Shown in pieces: positions 9,449-18,082 of a stretch of DNA of 64,000 nt. Origin of the DNA: Oscillospiraceae bacterium (GTDB lineage Bacteria > Bacillota > Clostridia > Oscillospirales > CAG-272); NCBI GenBank assembly GCA_015065295.1, contig SVQN01000002.1, forward strand, positions 46,478 through 110,477, given 5' to 3'. The translations under genes were made by a program, and so were the position numbers. The notes beneath the pieces were generated by a model. The model saw only the letters and a list, made by a program, of their open reading frames with translations, made no database searches and was not told the DNA's origin. How positions within the stretch are numbered: position 1 is the first letter of the stretch; each line of letters begins with the position of its first letter.

Positions 9449-9856
9449 TCAGATTCGATCAAACAGTTCGGATGGTTTGATCGCCGGAACGGGGCTGTTC
9501 CGGAAATCTTTGATATTTCGGGTTACGATATAACTTGCCTTTGCTCTCGATGCACAGACGGCTTGCAGCGCGTCTTCATAATCAGAAAACTCGAGTTCTG
9601 CTGCCCGGAGCAAATCGGATTCCCGAAGTTCCACGACATGGAAAATGGCGGTAAGCGTGGTCAGAATTTCTTTGATACGGGCGTTATCGAGTTCTTTCCG
9701 CATGATGTAGACGATATTTGGAATAGACAGTGCAGAAATGTATCCGGTGATCTGTTCGGCTTCACAGAGACGGAACACTTTCAGAGAATCTTCAACAAAG
9801 TCCGCACGATTACAAAGAACATCCAGAATAACGTTTGTATCAATCAGAATATTCAT
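9449..9856 (-). CDS. PIN-domain toxin (VapC-like ribonuclease)
   Basis: A 135-residue PIN-domain protein starting MNILIDTNVILDVL. The first metal Asp is in IDTN, and further acidic residues are in SDYEDALQAV and TRNIKDF. PIN toxins are Mg2+-dependent RNases, usually against tRNA or rRNA. The ATG at 9856 lies inside the 3' end of the antitoxin gene (17-base overlap), the usual coupling of type II pairs; an upstream in-frame ATG at 9892 would extend it into the antitoxin without reason. All catalytic positions seem intact. The RNA target is unknown. Confidence 0.88.
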   Translation of the reverse strand: MNILIDTNVILDVLCNRADFVEDSLKVFRLCEAEQITGYISALSIPNIVYIMRKELDNARIKEILTTLTAIFHVVELRESDLLRAAELEFSDYEDALQAVCASRAKASYIVTRNIKDFRNSPVPAIKPSELFDRI

Positions 9857-10073
9857 GACGCGCCAGCCTTTCTGCACGAGCTTTCTTTTCATCGATATCG
9901 GAAGAAAGAACGCCTACAAGACTGTCTGAAAGGAAGGAAACGGTTTGTTTTTTTGAAATCAAACGGGCAACTTCGGAACCGTTTTTCAGAATTACGATTT
10001 CCTGCCCTTCCTGAACCATTTTTAAGAATTTCCCGAAATTATTCTGGAGTTCGGTTGCGGTGACGGTAGTCAT
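9840..10073 (-). CDS. Phd/YefM-type antitoxin
   Basis: A 77-residue antitoxin. The N-terminal Phd/YefM DNA-binding part is VTATELQNNFGKFLKMVQEG followed by ILKNGSEVARLI. The C-terminal tail (RAERLARHEYSD) would wrap and neutralise the PIN toxin. First gene of the pair, with ribosome-binding site GGAGGAAT before ATG 10073. Antitoxins of this fold repress their own promoter, and a dyad overlapping the promoter is present at 10112-10161. Confidence 0.9.
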   Translation of the reverse strand: MTTVTATELQNNFGKFLKMVQEGQEIVILKNGSEVARLISKKQTVSFLSDSLVGVLSSDIDEKKARAERLARHEYSD

Positions 10074-10111
10074 TGGATTTCATTCCTCCTGAAAACATTC
10101 TTTACAGTTAC

Positions 10112-10161
10112 AGTATATCACAAGATCGCTATTTTGTCAATGCACCGAAATAGCGATCTTG
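10112..10161 (-). promoter_or_regulatory. Promoter and operator dyad of the toxin-antitoxin pair
   Basis: Minus strand: TTGACA (10140-10135), 17 bases, TATACT (10117-10112). The spacer is one arm of a perfect dyad, CAAGATCGCTATTT (10121-10134), with the mirror arm AAATAGCGATCTTG at 10148-10161, so the dyad brackets the -35 box. This is the expected binding site for the Phd-type antitoxin. Read on the plus strand, the second arm runs into a T-rich tract and could also act as a terminator. Confidence 0.75.
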
Positions 10162-10175
10162 TTTTTTCTTGTTCA

Positions 10176-10236
10176 AAAGGTTTTGGAAAGAGGTGTGGGG
10201 AAAACCTTTTCCTTAAAAAGGTTTTCCCCACAAAAC
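10176..10236. repeat. Family A palindrome, copy 1 (A1)
   Basis: AAGGTTTTGGAAAGAGGTGT is followed by GGGGAAAACCTTTT, a short loop and AAAAAGGTTTTCCCC. It sits just past the infB stop codon and could terminate that operon. Confidence 0.75.
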
Positions 10237-10248
10237 TCTATTTGATAA

Positions 10249-13200
10249 TTACTTGGCAACTTCTTCCATGATGAAGGCTTCGAGGATGTCGCCGACCTGG
10301 ATGTCCATGCACTTTTCCAGACCGATACCGCATTCGTAGCCGGATGCGACTTCGCGGACGTCGTCCTTGAAGCGGCGGAGAGAGCTGATCTTGTCTTCCA
10401 TGATGACGATACCGTCGCGGACGATGCGGAGCTGGGACTGGCGGGTGACCTTGCCGTCCTGAACGTACGAACCGGCGATGATGCCGACGTTCGGAACGCG
10501 GATGGTCTGGCGCACTTCGATGTGACCCTGGAGAACTTCCTTGTAGGTCGGTGCCAGCATACCCTTCATAGCCGCGGTGATTTCTTCGATGCATTCGTAG
10601 ATGATGCGGTAGGTGCGGATGTCAACGCCCTGACGTTCGGAGGAGTCGATCGCGCCCTTGTCGGGACGGACGTTGAAGCCGACGATGATGGCGTTGGACG
10701 CTGCCGCAAACATTACGTCGGACTCGGTGATGCCGCCGACCGCTGCGTGGATAACCTTGACCTTGACTTCGTCGGTCGAAATCTTTTCGAGGGACTGCTT
10801 GACGGCTTCTGCGGAACCGCCGACGTCCGCTTTGACGATGATATTCAGTTCCTTGACACCTTCGGAAATCTGCGCGAAGAGGTCGTCGAGGCTTACCTTG
10901 GCGTTTGCCTTGAACATTTCTTCCTTCGCCTTTTCACGTCTCTGGTCGGCGAGTTCGCGCGCCATGCGTTCGTCTTCAACCGCGTTGAATTCGTCACCGG
11001 CAACCGGAACTTCCGCGAGACCGATGATTTCCACCGGTACGGACGGGCCTGCTTCATTCAGCTGCTGACCGCGGTCGTTGGTCATTGCGCGGACACGGCC
11101 GACGGCGGTGCCTGCGATCACGATGTCGCCTGCGTGGAGCGTACCGTCCTGAACGAGAACGGTGGCAACGGGACCGCGTCCCTTGTCGAGCTTTGCTTCA
11201 ATAACGACGCCGCGCGCACGCTTTGCCGGATTTGCCTTGTATTCCTTGACTTCTGCGATGAGAAGGATGTTTTCGAGAAGGTCGTCGATACCCATCTTGG
11301 TGTGCGCGGAAACCGGTACGCAGATGACGTCGCCGCCCCATTCTTCGGGAACGAGTTCGTACTTGGTGAGTTCGGTCATAACCGCTTCGGCGTTGGCGGT
11401 CGGCTTATCCATCTTGTTGATCGCAACGATGATGTCAACGCCCGCTGCCTTCGCGTGGTTGATGGATTCAACGGTCTGCGGCATGATGCCGTCGTCACCC
11501 GCTACAACGAGGATGGCGATGTCGGTACACTGAGCACCGCGGGCACGCATGGCGGTGAACGCTTCGTGACCGGGGGTGTCGAGGAAGGTGATGCCCTGTT
11601 CGCCGAGGTTGACGCGGTACGCACCGATGTGCTGCGTGATACCGCCGGCTTCCCCGTCCGCTACCTGTGCGTGGCGGATTGCGTCGAGGATGGAGGTCTT
11701 ACCGTGGTCAACGTGACCCATGACGCAGACGACGGGAGCGCGGGTAACAAGTTCTTCTTCGGTGGATTCTGCTTCGGTGAAGAGCTTTTCTTCGATCGTG
11801 ACCTTGACTTCGCGGGTGACCTGTGCGCCGAGTTCGTCGGCAACGAGGTATGCGGTATCAAAGTCGATGACCTGGTTGACAGTGACCATCATGCCCATGA
11901 GCATGAGACGCTTGACACATTCCGCTTCCTTGACCTTCAGTCTCTGAGCGAGTTCGCTGACGGTGATTTCGTCGGGAAGGGTGATCTTGAGGGGAGCCTT
12001 CTTTGCCTTTTCCTGATTTGCGCGGTGGAGCTTTTCCATCGCCTGGCGTTCCTTGTCGGACTTCTTGCCGGTACCGCGGTTTTCGCCCTTCTGGTTCTGC
12101 TTCTTCAGCTTCTGCTTGTTGGACTGGCTGTCGTCGATGTCGGAAGCGAAGTTGTCGAGGCGTTCGTCGTACTTGGAGAGGTCCACCGATGTGCCGCGCG
12201 TATCGACAACGCGGGTGGTACCGGTGCGCTTCTTTGCTGCGCCCTGTTCCTGCGGCTGTGCGGGCTGCTTCGGCTGTGCGGCCGGTGCGCTCTGCTGCGG
12301 TCTCTGACCGTCGCGGTTGTTGTCACGATTGAAGTCGCGGCGGTCGCCGTTGTTATTGTTGTACTGGGGACGGTTTCCGTCGCGGTTGAAGTCACGGCGG
12401 TCGGAGCGTTCACCATTGTTGTTCTGGGGACGATTGCCGTCGCGGTTGAAGTCGCGGCGATCGGTACGTTCGCCGTTGTTGTTCTGGGGACGATTGCCGT
12501 CACGGTTGAAGTCACGGCGTTCGCCGTTGCTGTTATTCTGGGGACGGTTTCCGTCGCGGTTGTTGTCACGATTGAAATCGCGGCGTTCGGGACGATCGGT
12601 ACGTTCGCCGTTGTTCTGGGGACGGTTTCCGTCACGGTTCTGCTGACGATTCTGGCCGGCGTTGTTTGCGCCGGAATTGTTATTCATGCCGCCGTTGGTC
12701 TGCGGCTTACCCTGCTGCTGTCCATCCTGCATACGCTGACCCTGCATTCTTTCCTGCTGATTTGTATTGTTTTCCGCTTCGGCTTCGGCTGCTTTGCGTG
12801 CTTCCTCTGCCTTGCGTGCTTCTTCGGCTTCTTTTGCTTTTCTTGCGGCCTCTTCGGCTTCGGCTGCCCTGCGTGCCTCTTCCGCACGTCTTGCTTCTTC
12901 GGCGAGGCGGGCCTCTTCCGCTTTTCTCGCTTCCTCAGCCTTGCGCGCTTCTTCCGCTTTCCGCGCTTCTTCGGCGAGGCGGGCTTCTTCGGCCTTTCTT
13001 GCTGCCTCCGCTTCGGCAGCTTTTCTTGCTTCTTCTGCCTTGCGTGCTTCTTCGGCACGGCGCGCTTCTTCTGCTTTTCTTGCAGCTTCGGCTTCGGCTG
13101 CTTTGCGTGCTTCTTCCGCACGGCGTGCCGCTTCCTCCGCTTCGGCTTTTGCACGGGCTTCGGCTTCTGCCTTGGCGCGTGCGGCTTCTTCCGCCGCCTT

Positions 13201-13470
13201 GACCTCTGCTTCGCGTTTTTCGCGTTCGGCGGGGGATTCGGGCATTGTGATGGACGTTTTTCCGCTGATATAGCCGTCTATGTCCTTGATCTGTGCCTTT
13301 GCCGTGAGCTGTTCAAAAAGCAGATTAACCTCCTCGGGAGCGAGGGAGGCGGAGTTGCTTTTTACGGTGATGCCGAGTTCGCCAAGTTCGCCGCAGAGGT
13401 CTTTCGCCTTGACGCCGAGGTCTTTTGCGAGCTGGTTCACCTTATATGCTGTTGTCTGTTTTGCTGCCAT
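10249..13470 (-). CDS. infB: Translation initiation factor IF-2 with long low-complexity N-terminus
   Basis: IF-2 is the GTPase that brings initiator fMet-tRNA to the 30S subunit and promotes subunit joining. The 1073 residues are longer than the usual 700-900 in Bacillota. In order: IF2 N-terminal helical domain (1-55); a coiled-coil tract of Ala/Glu/Lys/Arg repeats (about 80-237); an Asn/Arg/Gly/Asp-rich segment with six repeats of an [14 protein letters not shown] unit (about 275-390); a second N-terminal domain (about 490-550); the G domain with GHVDHGKT near 583, DTPGHEAF near 632 and NKMD near 687; and domains II to C2. All G motifs are intact. Its start overlaps the ylxQ-like gene by 29 bases. 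Confidence 0.98.
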   Translation of the reverse strand: MAAKQTTAYKVNQLAKDLGVKAKDLCGELGELGITVKSNSASLAPEEVNLLFEQLTAKAQIKDIDGYISGKTSITMPESPAEREKREAEVKAAEEAARAKAEAEARAKAEAEEAARRAEEARKAAEAEAARKAEEARRAEEARKAEEARKAAEAEAARKAEEARLAEEARKAEEARKAEEARKAEEARLAEEARRAEEARRAAEAEEAARKAKEAEEARKAEEARKAAEAEAENNTNQQERMQGQRMQDGQQQGKPQTNGGMNNNSGANNAGQNRQQNRDGNRPQNNGERTDRPERRDFNRDNNRDGNRPQNNSNGERRDFNRDGNRPQNNNGERTDRRDFNRDGNRPQNNNGERSDRRDFNRDGNRPQYNNNNGDRRDFNRDNNRDGQRPQQSAPAAQPKQPAQPQEQGAAKKRTGTTRVVDTRGTSVDLSKYDERLDNFASDIDDSQSNKQKLKKQNQKGENRGTGKKSDKERQAMEKLHRANQEKAKKAPLKITLPDEITVSELAQRLKVKEAECVKRLMLMGMMVTVNQVIDFDTAYLVADELGAQVTREVKVTIEEKLFTEAESTEEELVTRAPVVCVMGHVDHGKTSILDAIRHAQVADGEAGGITQHIGAYRVNLGEQGITFLDTPGHEAFTAMRARGAQCTDIAILVVAGDDGIMPQTVESINHAKAAGVDIIVAINKMDKPTANAEAVMTELTKYELVPEEWGGDVICVPVSAHTKMGIDDLLENILLIAEVKEYKANPAKRARGVVIEAKLDKGRGPVATVLVQDGTLHAGDIVIAGTAVGRVRAMTNDRGQQLNEAGPSVPVEIIGLAEVPVAGDEFNAVEDERMARELADQRREKAKEEMFKANAKVSLDDLFAQISEGVKELNIIVKADVGGSAEAVKQSLEKISTDEVKVKVIHAAVGGITESDVMFAAASNAIIVGFNVRPDKGAIDSSERQGVDIRTYRIIYECIEEITAAMKGMLAPTYKEVLQGHIEVRQTIRVPNVGIIAGSYVQDGKVTRQSQLRIVRDGIVIMEDKISSLRRFKDDVREVASGYECGIGLEKCMDIQVGDILEAFIMEEVAK
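12300..12640 (-). repeat. Tandem repeats inside infB (Asn/Arg-rich segment)
   Basis: About six units of 50-70 bases repeat around GGACGGTTTCCGTCGCGGTT (plus-strand view). They encode [10 protein letters not shown], variable linkers such as GERTDRRDF, then the next unit. Unit lengths differ, showing in-frame gains and losses of codons. A second, imperfect repeat tract at 12770-13210 encodes [16 protein letters not shown] coiled coil. Confidence 0.85.
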
Positions 13471-13858
13471 CCACTATCATCCTTTCTGTCATCGCGGCAT
13501 TCTCGTTTTTCTTCTGATTCTCGTTTTCGTTCATGGATTCGCGCGCACGTTCCTCAAAAAGGGAGAGAAGCGGACGACACGGTCCCCGGCCGGTGAAGGC
13601 AGCCGCCGCACACGCGGATCGTTTGCCGATAAGGTGCGCGAGTTCGTCGGCGGTCATACCGGCGGGAAAATAGGGGACTTCATAAAATTCGCATTTGTCG
13701 CTGATCTGTTTTGCGGTCCGGTCGGAGGCGTCGTCGGCGATGAGGACGAACACGGCTTTTTTCCGCCGCACCTCGCCCAGCACGAGATCGAACCCGGTGG
13801 TGATCCCGCCGGCCGCCCGGCACAGACCGATGTAATTCTCAAGTTTCCGATCCGTCAT
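13442..13858 (-). CDS. L7Ae/YlxQ-family RNA-binding protein with C-terminal tail
   Basis: A 138-residue protein of the ribosomal L7Ae/L30e-like fold, which binds kink-turn RNA, in the position of YlxQ in the nusA-infB operon. The start [19 protein letters not shown] follows the ylxR stop by 11 bases. The fold occupies residues 1-100. The final 35 residues (ending [14 protein letters not shown]) form a hydrophilic tail that overlaps the infB start and may simply reflect translational coupling. The RNA partner is unknown. Confidence 0.85.
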   Translation of the reverse strand: MTDRKLENYIGLCRAAGGITTGFDLVLGEVRRKKAVFVLIADDASDRTAKQISDKCEFYEVPYFPAGMTADELAHLIGKRSACAAAAFTGRGPCRPLLSLFEERARESMNENENQKKNENAAMTERMIVDGSKTDNSI

Positions 13859-13869
13859 TCCGTCTCCAA

Positions 13870-14175
13870 TCAGCTGTTTTTTTCCTCGGATACGCGGACT
13901 TCTTTTTCGAGTTCCGCGTAAATTTCCTCCGAGATTTCGCACTCCAGTGTGCGATGAAGGATTCCGGATTTTCTTGCCTTCTTGAAGCAGGCTTCGTTCT
14001 GGCAGATATATGCGCCGCGTCCGGATTTCTTGCCGGTGAAGTCGATGGAAATTTCTCCTTCGGGCGAACGCACGACGCGCAGAAGTTCCTTCTTCGGGAA
14101 CGTACCCTGACACCCGACGCACCGCCGTTCCGGAATCTTCTTTTTCATTTGCTGCTTCGGCTTCGTCTCAGCCAT
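13870..14175 (-). CDS. rnpM: YlxR (DUF448) RNA-binding protein, RNase P modulator family
   Basis: A 101-residue YlxR-family protein with the diagnostic PERRCVGCQ motif near residue 15 and SGRGAYICQNEACF near 50. The family member in Bacillus subtilis binds the RNase P RNA and modulates its activity. Position between nusA and the L7Ae-like gene is conserved in Bacillota. The Lys/Gln-rich first ten residues are variable; the next Met (MKKKIPER) is an alternative start. Confidence 0.9.
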   Translation of the reverse strand: MAETKPKQQMKKKIPERRCVGCQGTFPKKELLRVVRSPEGEISIDFTGKKSGRGAYICQNEACFKKARKSGILHRTLECEISEEIYAELEKEVRVSEEKNS

Positions 14176-14324
14176 TCTGTCACGCTCCTTTGGTTCTATA
14201 GGGGGATGTTTCCGGGGAAAAGGATGACTTCGTGAGTGCAGATTGTTTGTTCACATAATTTTTGTCAACTTACAGCGCGGTTTGGTATTCCAAATCTGCA
14301 CTGCACTTTGTCTGTCCTGTTCAG

Positions 14325-14392
14325 TATGAAGTTTTTTGGAAGGGGTTCGGGGAAACCTTTTTTCTAAAAAAGGTTTCCCCGAGGAACTTTAT
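14325..14392. repeat. Family A palindrome, copy 2 (A2)
   Basis: TTTTTTGGAAGGGGTTCGGG, then GGGGAAACCTTTTTT, loop, AAAAAAGGTTTCCCC. It lies between nusA and ylxR, inside the operon, so it is either read through or attenuates transcription. The rest of the 14176-14396 gap holds the family A outer tail, with GTGCAG near 14238. Confidence 0.75.
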
Positions 14393-14396
14393 TTCC

Positions 14397-15443
14397 TCAG
14401 TTCGGCTTAACGCCTTTGATGTCGATTTTGCAGCCCGTAAGCTTGGCGGCGAGGCGGACGTTCTGGCCTTCCTTGCCGATAGCGAGGGAGATCTGGTCGC
14501 CGGAGACCTGGACGGTAGCACTGCGTTCGCCGTCGAATTCCACGGAGAGGGCTTCGGCGGGGGAGAGGGCAGCGGCGATGAATTCTTCGGGCTTTTCGGA
14601 GTACTGGATGACGTCAATCTTTTCGCCGCGGAGTTCTTCGACGATGGAGCCGATACGCATACCGCGGTTACCGATGCAGGCACCGACGGCATCCACTTCG
14701 GGGTCGCGGGAGAAGACGGCGATCTTGGTACGGGAACCGGCTTCACGGGCAACGCTCTTGACGAGGACGGTGCCGGTGGTGATTTCGGGGATATCGACTT
14801 CGAACATCCGCTTAATCATCATGGGATGAACGCGGGAGAGGGAAGCGGCGGGCTTGCTGTCCGCTTCCATGCTGTGGTCGTGATTGACTTCGGTGATGAA
14901 GACGCGGATACGGTCGCCGACGTAGAGGTTTTCGCCGGGGATCTGTTCGCTCTTGGGGAGAACGACGATGCTGGTGCCGGTATCGACGTCTACGTCGCCG
15001 GTGATTTCGTCGCGCTTGACGACGAGAGCGGTGATAACTTCTTCGCGCTTCTTGTCGTATTCCTTCGCAATGTTGCTCTTTTCAGCTTCGCGGATGCCCT
15101 GACGGATGACGTTCTTCGCGGCACCCGCAGAGATTCTGCCGAAGTTCTTGGTCTTGATTTCGTCTTCAACGACGGTACCGAGCTCGTAGCGGCGGCTGAT
15201 TGCCTGTGCGTCTTCGTAAGCGATTTCCGCCTTGGGGTCGGTTACGGTTTCCACCACGGTGCGGCGGCGGTAAACGCGGAAATCCTTCTTTTCCTTGTTG
15301 ATCTCAACTCTGACGGACGCGCTGTTGTATTCCTTCTTGAATGCGGATACCAGCGCAGCTTCGACCTTCTCGAGCATATAGTCAACCGGGATGCCCTTGG
15401 TCTTTTCAAGCAGCTCAAGTGCTTCAAAAAGCTCTGAATTCAT
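14397..15443 (-). CDS. nusA: Transcription termination/antitermination factor NusA
   Basis: NusA binds RNA polymerase and nascent RNA and affects pausing, termination and antitermination. At 348 residues it has the Bacillota length, without the C-terminal acidic repeats of proteobacteria. The N-terminal domain (1-125) starts MNSELFEALELLEKTKGIPV. The S1 domain follows (about 130-200), then two KH domains with VGACIGNRGMRI and AIGKEGQNVRLAAKLTG. An in-frame ATG at 15542 lies upstream in repeat sequence and is rejected. Downstream of rimP across a 280-base repeat-filled gap. Confidence 0.97.
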   Translation of the reverse strand: MNSELFEALELLEKTKGIPVDYMLEKVEAALVSAFKKEYNSASVRVEINKEKKDFRVYRRRTVVETVTDPKAEIAYEDAQAISRRYELGTVVEDEIKTKNFGRISAGAAKNVIRQGIREAEKSNIAKEYDKKREEVITALVVKRDEITGDVDVDTGTSIVVLPKSEQIPGENLYVGDRIRVFITEVNHDHSMEADSKPAASLSRVHPMMIKRMFEVDIPEITTGTVLVKSVAREAGSRTKIAVFSRDPEVDAVGACIGNRGMRIGSIVEELRGEKIDVIQYSEKPEEFIAAALSPAEALSVEFDGERSATVQVSGDQISLAIGKEGQNVRLAAKLTGCKIDIKGVKPN

Positions 15444-15483
15444 GATATGTCCAAGCCTTTCAATGATTTTTTTATAGTGGGGT

Positions 15484-15575
15484 GTTTTCTTAGGGAAACT
15501 TTTTGGAAAAGTTTTCGAGTTCGCGCAGCGAATCTCGTCCAAACCCCTTCAAAAACTTTTCGTCGGGGGAATGGG
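15484..15575. repeat. Family A palindrome, copy 3 (A3), with loop insertion
   Basis: GGGAAACTTTTTGGAAAAGTTTTCG, written here only to describe the arm, is followed by a small nested palindrome GAGTTCGCGCAGCGAATCTCG in the loop, and then by AACCCCTTCAAAAACTTTTCG. The nested loop insert is shared with copies A5 and A6. The tail has GTGCAGAT near 15590. Confidence 0.65.
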
Positions 15576-15627
15576 AGAATTTAGTCTGTGCAGATCGGGT
15601 GCATCAAATATGGTTGATACAGGTCAC

Positions 15628-15722
15628 GAGAAAATCGTTTGCGACCTCGTTGCCTCGGCACAGTGGGATGTTGGGCAATGGCTGTTAGTCATTCACCATT
15701 AGTCATTAGCCCTTAGTCATTT
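15628..15722. repeat. Family E motif followed by half of a family D repeat
   Basis: GCGACCTCGTTGCCTCGGCA with CAGTGGGA (about 15639-15666) recurs in reverse complement near 46150-46190. Directly after it TTAGTCATTCACCATTAGTC is the right arm of family D, without its left arm. The rest of the 15444-15724 gap is family A copy 3. Confidence 0.6.
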
Positions 15723-15724
15723 TC

Positions 15725-16204
15725 TTACCAGTCGAAGACGGTTTCGCATTTTGCGACGATCTTCTTTGCGAAGCGTTTTTCTTCGCCGTTGACGGTAACA
15801 ACGATGTCGTCGCCGTCCAGACCTTCGAGGGTTGCGCGGAGGGATTTGGTTCCGCCGGTTTCTTCGGACGCTGCGAAGAATTTCAGCATGACGTCTTCGC
15901 CTGCCATCCATTCAAAATGTTCCGGACGGGTCAGAACGCGTTCCACGCCGGGGGAAGAAACGGCAAGCATATACGCGCCTTCGATGGGGTCCGCTTCGTC
16001 GAGGAGGGGGTCGATCGCACGGTGCATTTTTTCGCAGTCGTTGATGTCGATGCCGCCTTCCTTGTCGGAGTCGATGGTAATGCGGAGGATCATATCCGCA
16101 CCTTCGCGGACATATTCGACATCCCAGAGGACATAGCCGAAGGATTCCGCAAGAGGTTCTGCGATGTCACGGACGGTATCCGCGACGTTCTTTTTCTGTT
16201 TCAT
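15725..16204 (-). CDS. rimP: Ribosome maturation factor RimP
   Basis: RimP assists maturation of the 30S subunit. The 159-residue protein has the two-domain RimP layout: an N-terminal domain with LAESFGYVLWDVEYVREGAD near 20-38 and INDCEKMHRAI, and a linker motif LAVSSPGVERVLTRPEHF near 82-98. A C-terminal SH3-like domain follows. First gene of the operon with nusA, ylxR, ylxQ-like and infB. Its leader (16205-16278) contains an 8-bp hairpin. Confidence 0.95.
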   Translation of the reverse strand: MKQKKNVADTVRDIAEPLAESFGYVLWDVEYVREGADMILRITIDSDKEGGIDINDCEKMHRAIDPLLDEADPIEGAYMLAVSSPGVERVLTRPEHFEWMAGEDVMLKFFAASEETGGTKSLRATLEGLDGDDIVVTVNGEEKRFAKKIVAKCETVFDW

Positions 16205-16221
16205 AGTACCTCGTATAAATC

Positions 16222-16307
16222 AAGAGAGTGGACCGTTTTGCTTGCCCACTCTCCATTACTTATAATTTCTTTATCCATAGTATATCACAAAACGGGCGGA
16301 AATTCAA
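16222..16307 (-). promoter_or_regulatory. Promoter and leader hairpin of the rimP-infB operon
   Basis: Minus strand: TTGAAT (16307-16302), 17 bases, TATACT (16284-16279). The leader then forms GAGAGTGG ... CCACTCTC (16252-16222) just before the rimP ribosome-binding site, without a T-run. It could regulate translation or stabilise the mRNA; this is inference. Confidence 0.65.
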
Positions 16308-16378
16308 CCCTGTTTTGCGGATTTGCTTACCAATTTTTCAGATATCTTTGCGGATATACAAGGGCAGATTGCCCAATG

Positions 16379-17083
16379 TCAGTCCGGAATGCCCATTTCG
16401 GTGCGGAATTCCGCGAGATCGCGCACGACATGGGTCATGGTTTCGCGGGTGACATGAGCGACGGCGGGGTTGAGGGAAGTTTCCAGCGCGACGGCATCGT
16501 AGTCGTTGTCCGGCGTTTTGGTATTGTCCGTCGCGGCGGTGATGAGGACTCCGGCGATTCCTGCGTTGATGCCGGACATCCCGTCGATGAGGCGGTCGCC
16601 GACCATGACGCAATCCTTCGGATCAAGGTGATTGCGTTCGATGATGGCGAGAACGGCGTCGGGGGCGGGTTTTGCGGGGAAGTGTTCTTCGGAGGTGACG
16701 AAATCCGCGAAGAATTCGGTCATGCCGAAACGGTCGAGGAAGGTGATGCCGGTGTTGTTGCGGTGGGTATAGAGATAATTTTTGCCGCCGTTTTTCACGA
16801 TGGCTTCCAGAAGATCGCGCATTCCTTCGAAGGGGACGACCTTCGGCTCGATTTCGTTTTCGTCCATGATGTACTGGTAATCGACGAAGCGTTTGTAGGC
16901 TTCGGGGGAAAGACCGGCATATTTGCGGCCTTCGCCGTAATTGACGAGGAGCCGCCGCCAGAGTTCGGTATGATCGCAGGAGATTCCTTCTTCCGCGAGG
17001 ACTTTTTCAAGGGAAGCGAGGACGTGCGGATAGGAATCGAACAGGGTGCCGTCAAAGTCCCAGAGGTAGTGGGTGTATTTCAT
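16379..17083 (-). CDS. HAD-family hydrolase (phosphoglycolate phosphatase-like)
   Basis: A 234-residue HAD phosphatase. Motif I is DFDGTLFDSYP near residue 9 (nucleophile Asp), motif II is the YTHRNN region near 120, motif III is the Lys in EEHFPAKPAPD, and motif IV is CVMVGDRLIDG near 172-182. A helical cap lies at about 20-85, as in subfamily I. It ends the gene pair with the isomerase-like gene 21 bases upstream. The substrate, probably a sugar phosphate, is unknown. Confidence 0.88.
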   Translation of the reverse strand: MKYTHYLWDFDGTLFDSYPHVLASLEKVLAEEGISCDHTELWRRLLVNYGEGRKYAGLSPEAYKRFVDYQYIMDENEIEPKVVPFEGMRDLLEAIVKNGGKNYLYTHRNNTGITFLDRFGMTEFFADFVTSEEHFPAKPAPDAVLAIIERNHLDPKDCVMVGDRLIDGMSGINAGIAGVLITAATDNTKTPDNDYDAVALETSLNPAVAHVTRETMTHVVRDLAEFRTEMGIPD

Positions 17084-17104
17084 GGTGAATGTTCCTTTTG
17101 GTGG

Positions 17105-17956
17105 TTATATAAATCGTTTCAGATAATCCATGCCCTGCACCACGCCGGCTTCGTAGGGCTCCGGATGTTCGTTTTCGAACGCCAGTGCGCCGTCATATCC
17201 GGCTTTTTTGAGGATGTCCATACATCCGGCGATATCGAGATCGCCGTGACCGATCATGGTGTCGCGCACCCAGCTGCCGTTCCCGGTTTCGAGCCAGTAC
17301 ATACCGGGAGATGCGGAGATATTGGTTTTATAGAGGTAATCCTTGATGTGGACGTGGCGGATTTCCCCAATAAATTCACGGAAGAAGGGGACGGGGCTTT
17401 CGTCAACAAAAAGGACGTTGCCCACATCGCCGCAGACACCGACGTTTGCCGCGCGGTTTTTGATTTCGCGGTAGAACGTACCGAAACCGGTTACGCCGTT
17501 GGCGTACAGTCCCTGATCCTCGTACAGGCAGGTGATGCCGAGCGGAGCGGCGTACTTTGCGACTCTTGCGGCAACATCGGCGGTGATTTCGAGGGCTTCA
17601 TCGAAGGAGGGAAGATCGCCGGTTCTCTTCAGCCACGGAAGGAGCGTGTGGTGGAGAAAGGGGGAACCGAGTTCGGCGGCGATTTCCGCCTGATATTTGA
17701 GAGATTCTTCCGCATCGGGACTGCGGTAAACACAGGTTCCGACGGAATAGCACGCGACGGTCAGTCCGCGTTCGGCGAGAGCTTGACGAACGGTTTTTGC
17801 CGTTTCGCGGTCGGGGATGACGGACGGATGTCCGGGAGAGGTGACTTCGAGAACTTCCACGGAGGAAAAGCCGAGGTTTGCGGCATAATCCGCCGTGGCC
17901 GGTGCGCCAAGCTTGGCGAGCGTCGGGATAAAGCGGGAATACATGGTAAACTGCAT
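17105..17956 (-). CDS. Sugar phosphate isomerase/epimerase (AP endonuclease 2 TIM-barrel family)
   Basis: A 283-residue TIM-barrel of the xylose isomerase-like family. Recognisable strand ends with likely metal ligands are CLYEDQGLYANG near 140, GVCGDVGNVLF near 170 and HVHIKDYL near 205. LAFENEHPEP near 260 gives the last Glu. Many members act on sugars or inositols, and the exact reaction cannot be read. GAGG before ATG 17956 supports the start. Partner of the HAD gene downstream. Confidence 0.85.
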   Translation of the reverse strand: MQFTMYSRFIPTLAKLGAPATADYAANLGFSSVEVLEVTSPGHPSVIPDRETAKTVRQALAERGLTVACYSVGTCVYRSPDAEESLKYQAEIAAELGSPFLHHTLLPWLKRTGDLPSFDEALEITADVAARVAKYAAPLGITCLYEDQGLYANGVTGFGTFYREIKNRAANVGVCGDVGNVLFVDESPVPFFREFIGEIRHVHIKDYLYKTNISASPGMYWLETGNGSWVRDTMIGHGDLDIAGCMDILKKAGYDGALAFENEHPEPYEAGVVQGMDYLKRFI

Positions 17957-17972
17957 GGCAAGTCCTCCTTTT

Positions 17973-18078
17973 GGCTAAGAACTAAGGACTAATGGTGAAT
18001 GGCTGGTGAGAACTGAGGTTCTGTCCGCTGACATACGGGAAAATATAGTCATTCACCTTTCACCATTAGTCATTAGCC
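17973..18078. repeat. Family D inverted repeat, copy 2
   Basis: Left arm GGCTAAGAACTAAGGACTAA and onward (17973-18004); right arm TAGTCATTCACC...CATTAGTCATTAGCC (18046-18078) is its imperfect reverse complement. It separates the cysteine desulfurase gene from the isomerase gene and is followed within 5 bases by the desulfurase stop codon. Confidence 0.75.
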
Positions 18079-18082
18079 ATTT

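Noticed and set aside
12770..13210. CRISPR-like array suggested by regular repeats
   Set aside because: The repeats encode an in-frame Ala/Glu/Lys/Arg coiled coil in infB and lack unique spacers. No CRISPR array was found in the window.
10522..13596. Open frame of 1024 codons on the plus strand
   Set aside because: It is antisense to infB. The long open frame follows from infB's repeat-rich, codon-biased sequence, and the peptide is a low-complexity Phe/Cys/Leu string without homology-like features or a ribosome-binding site.
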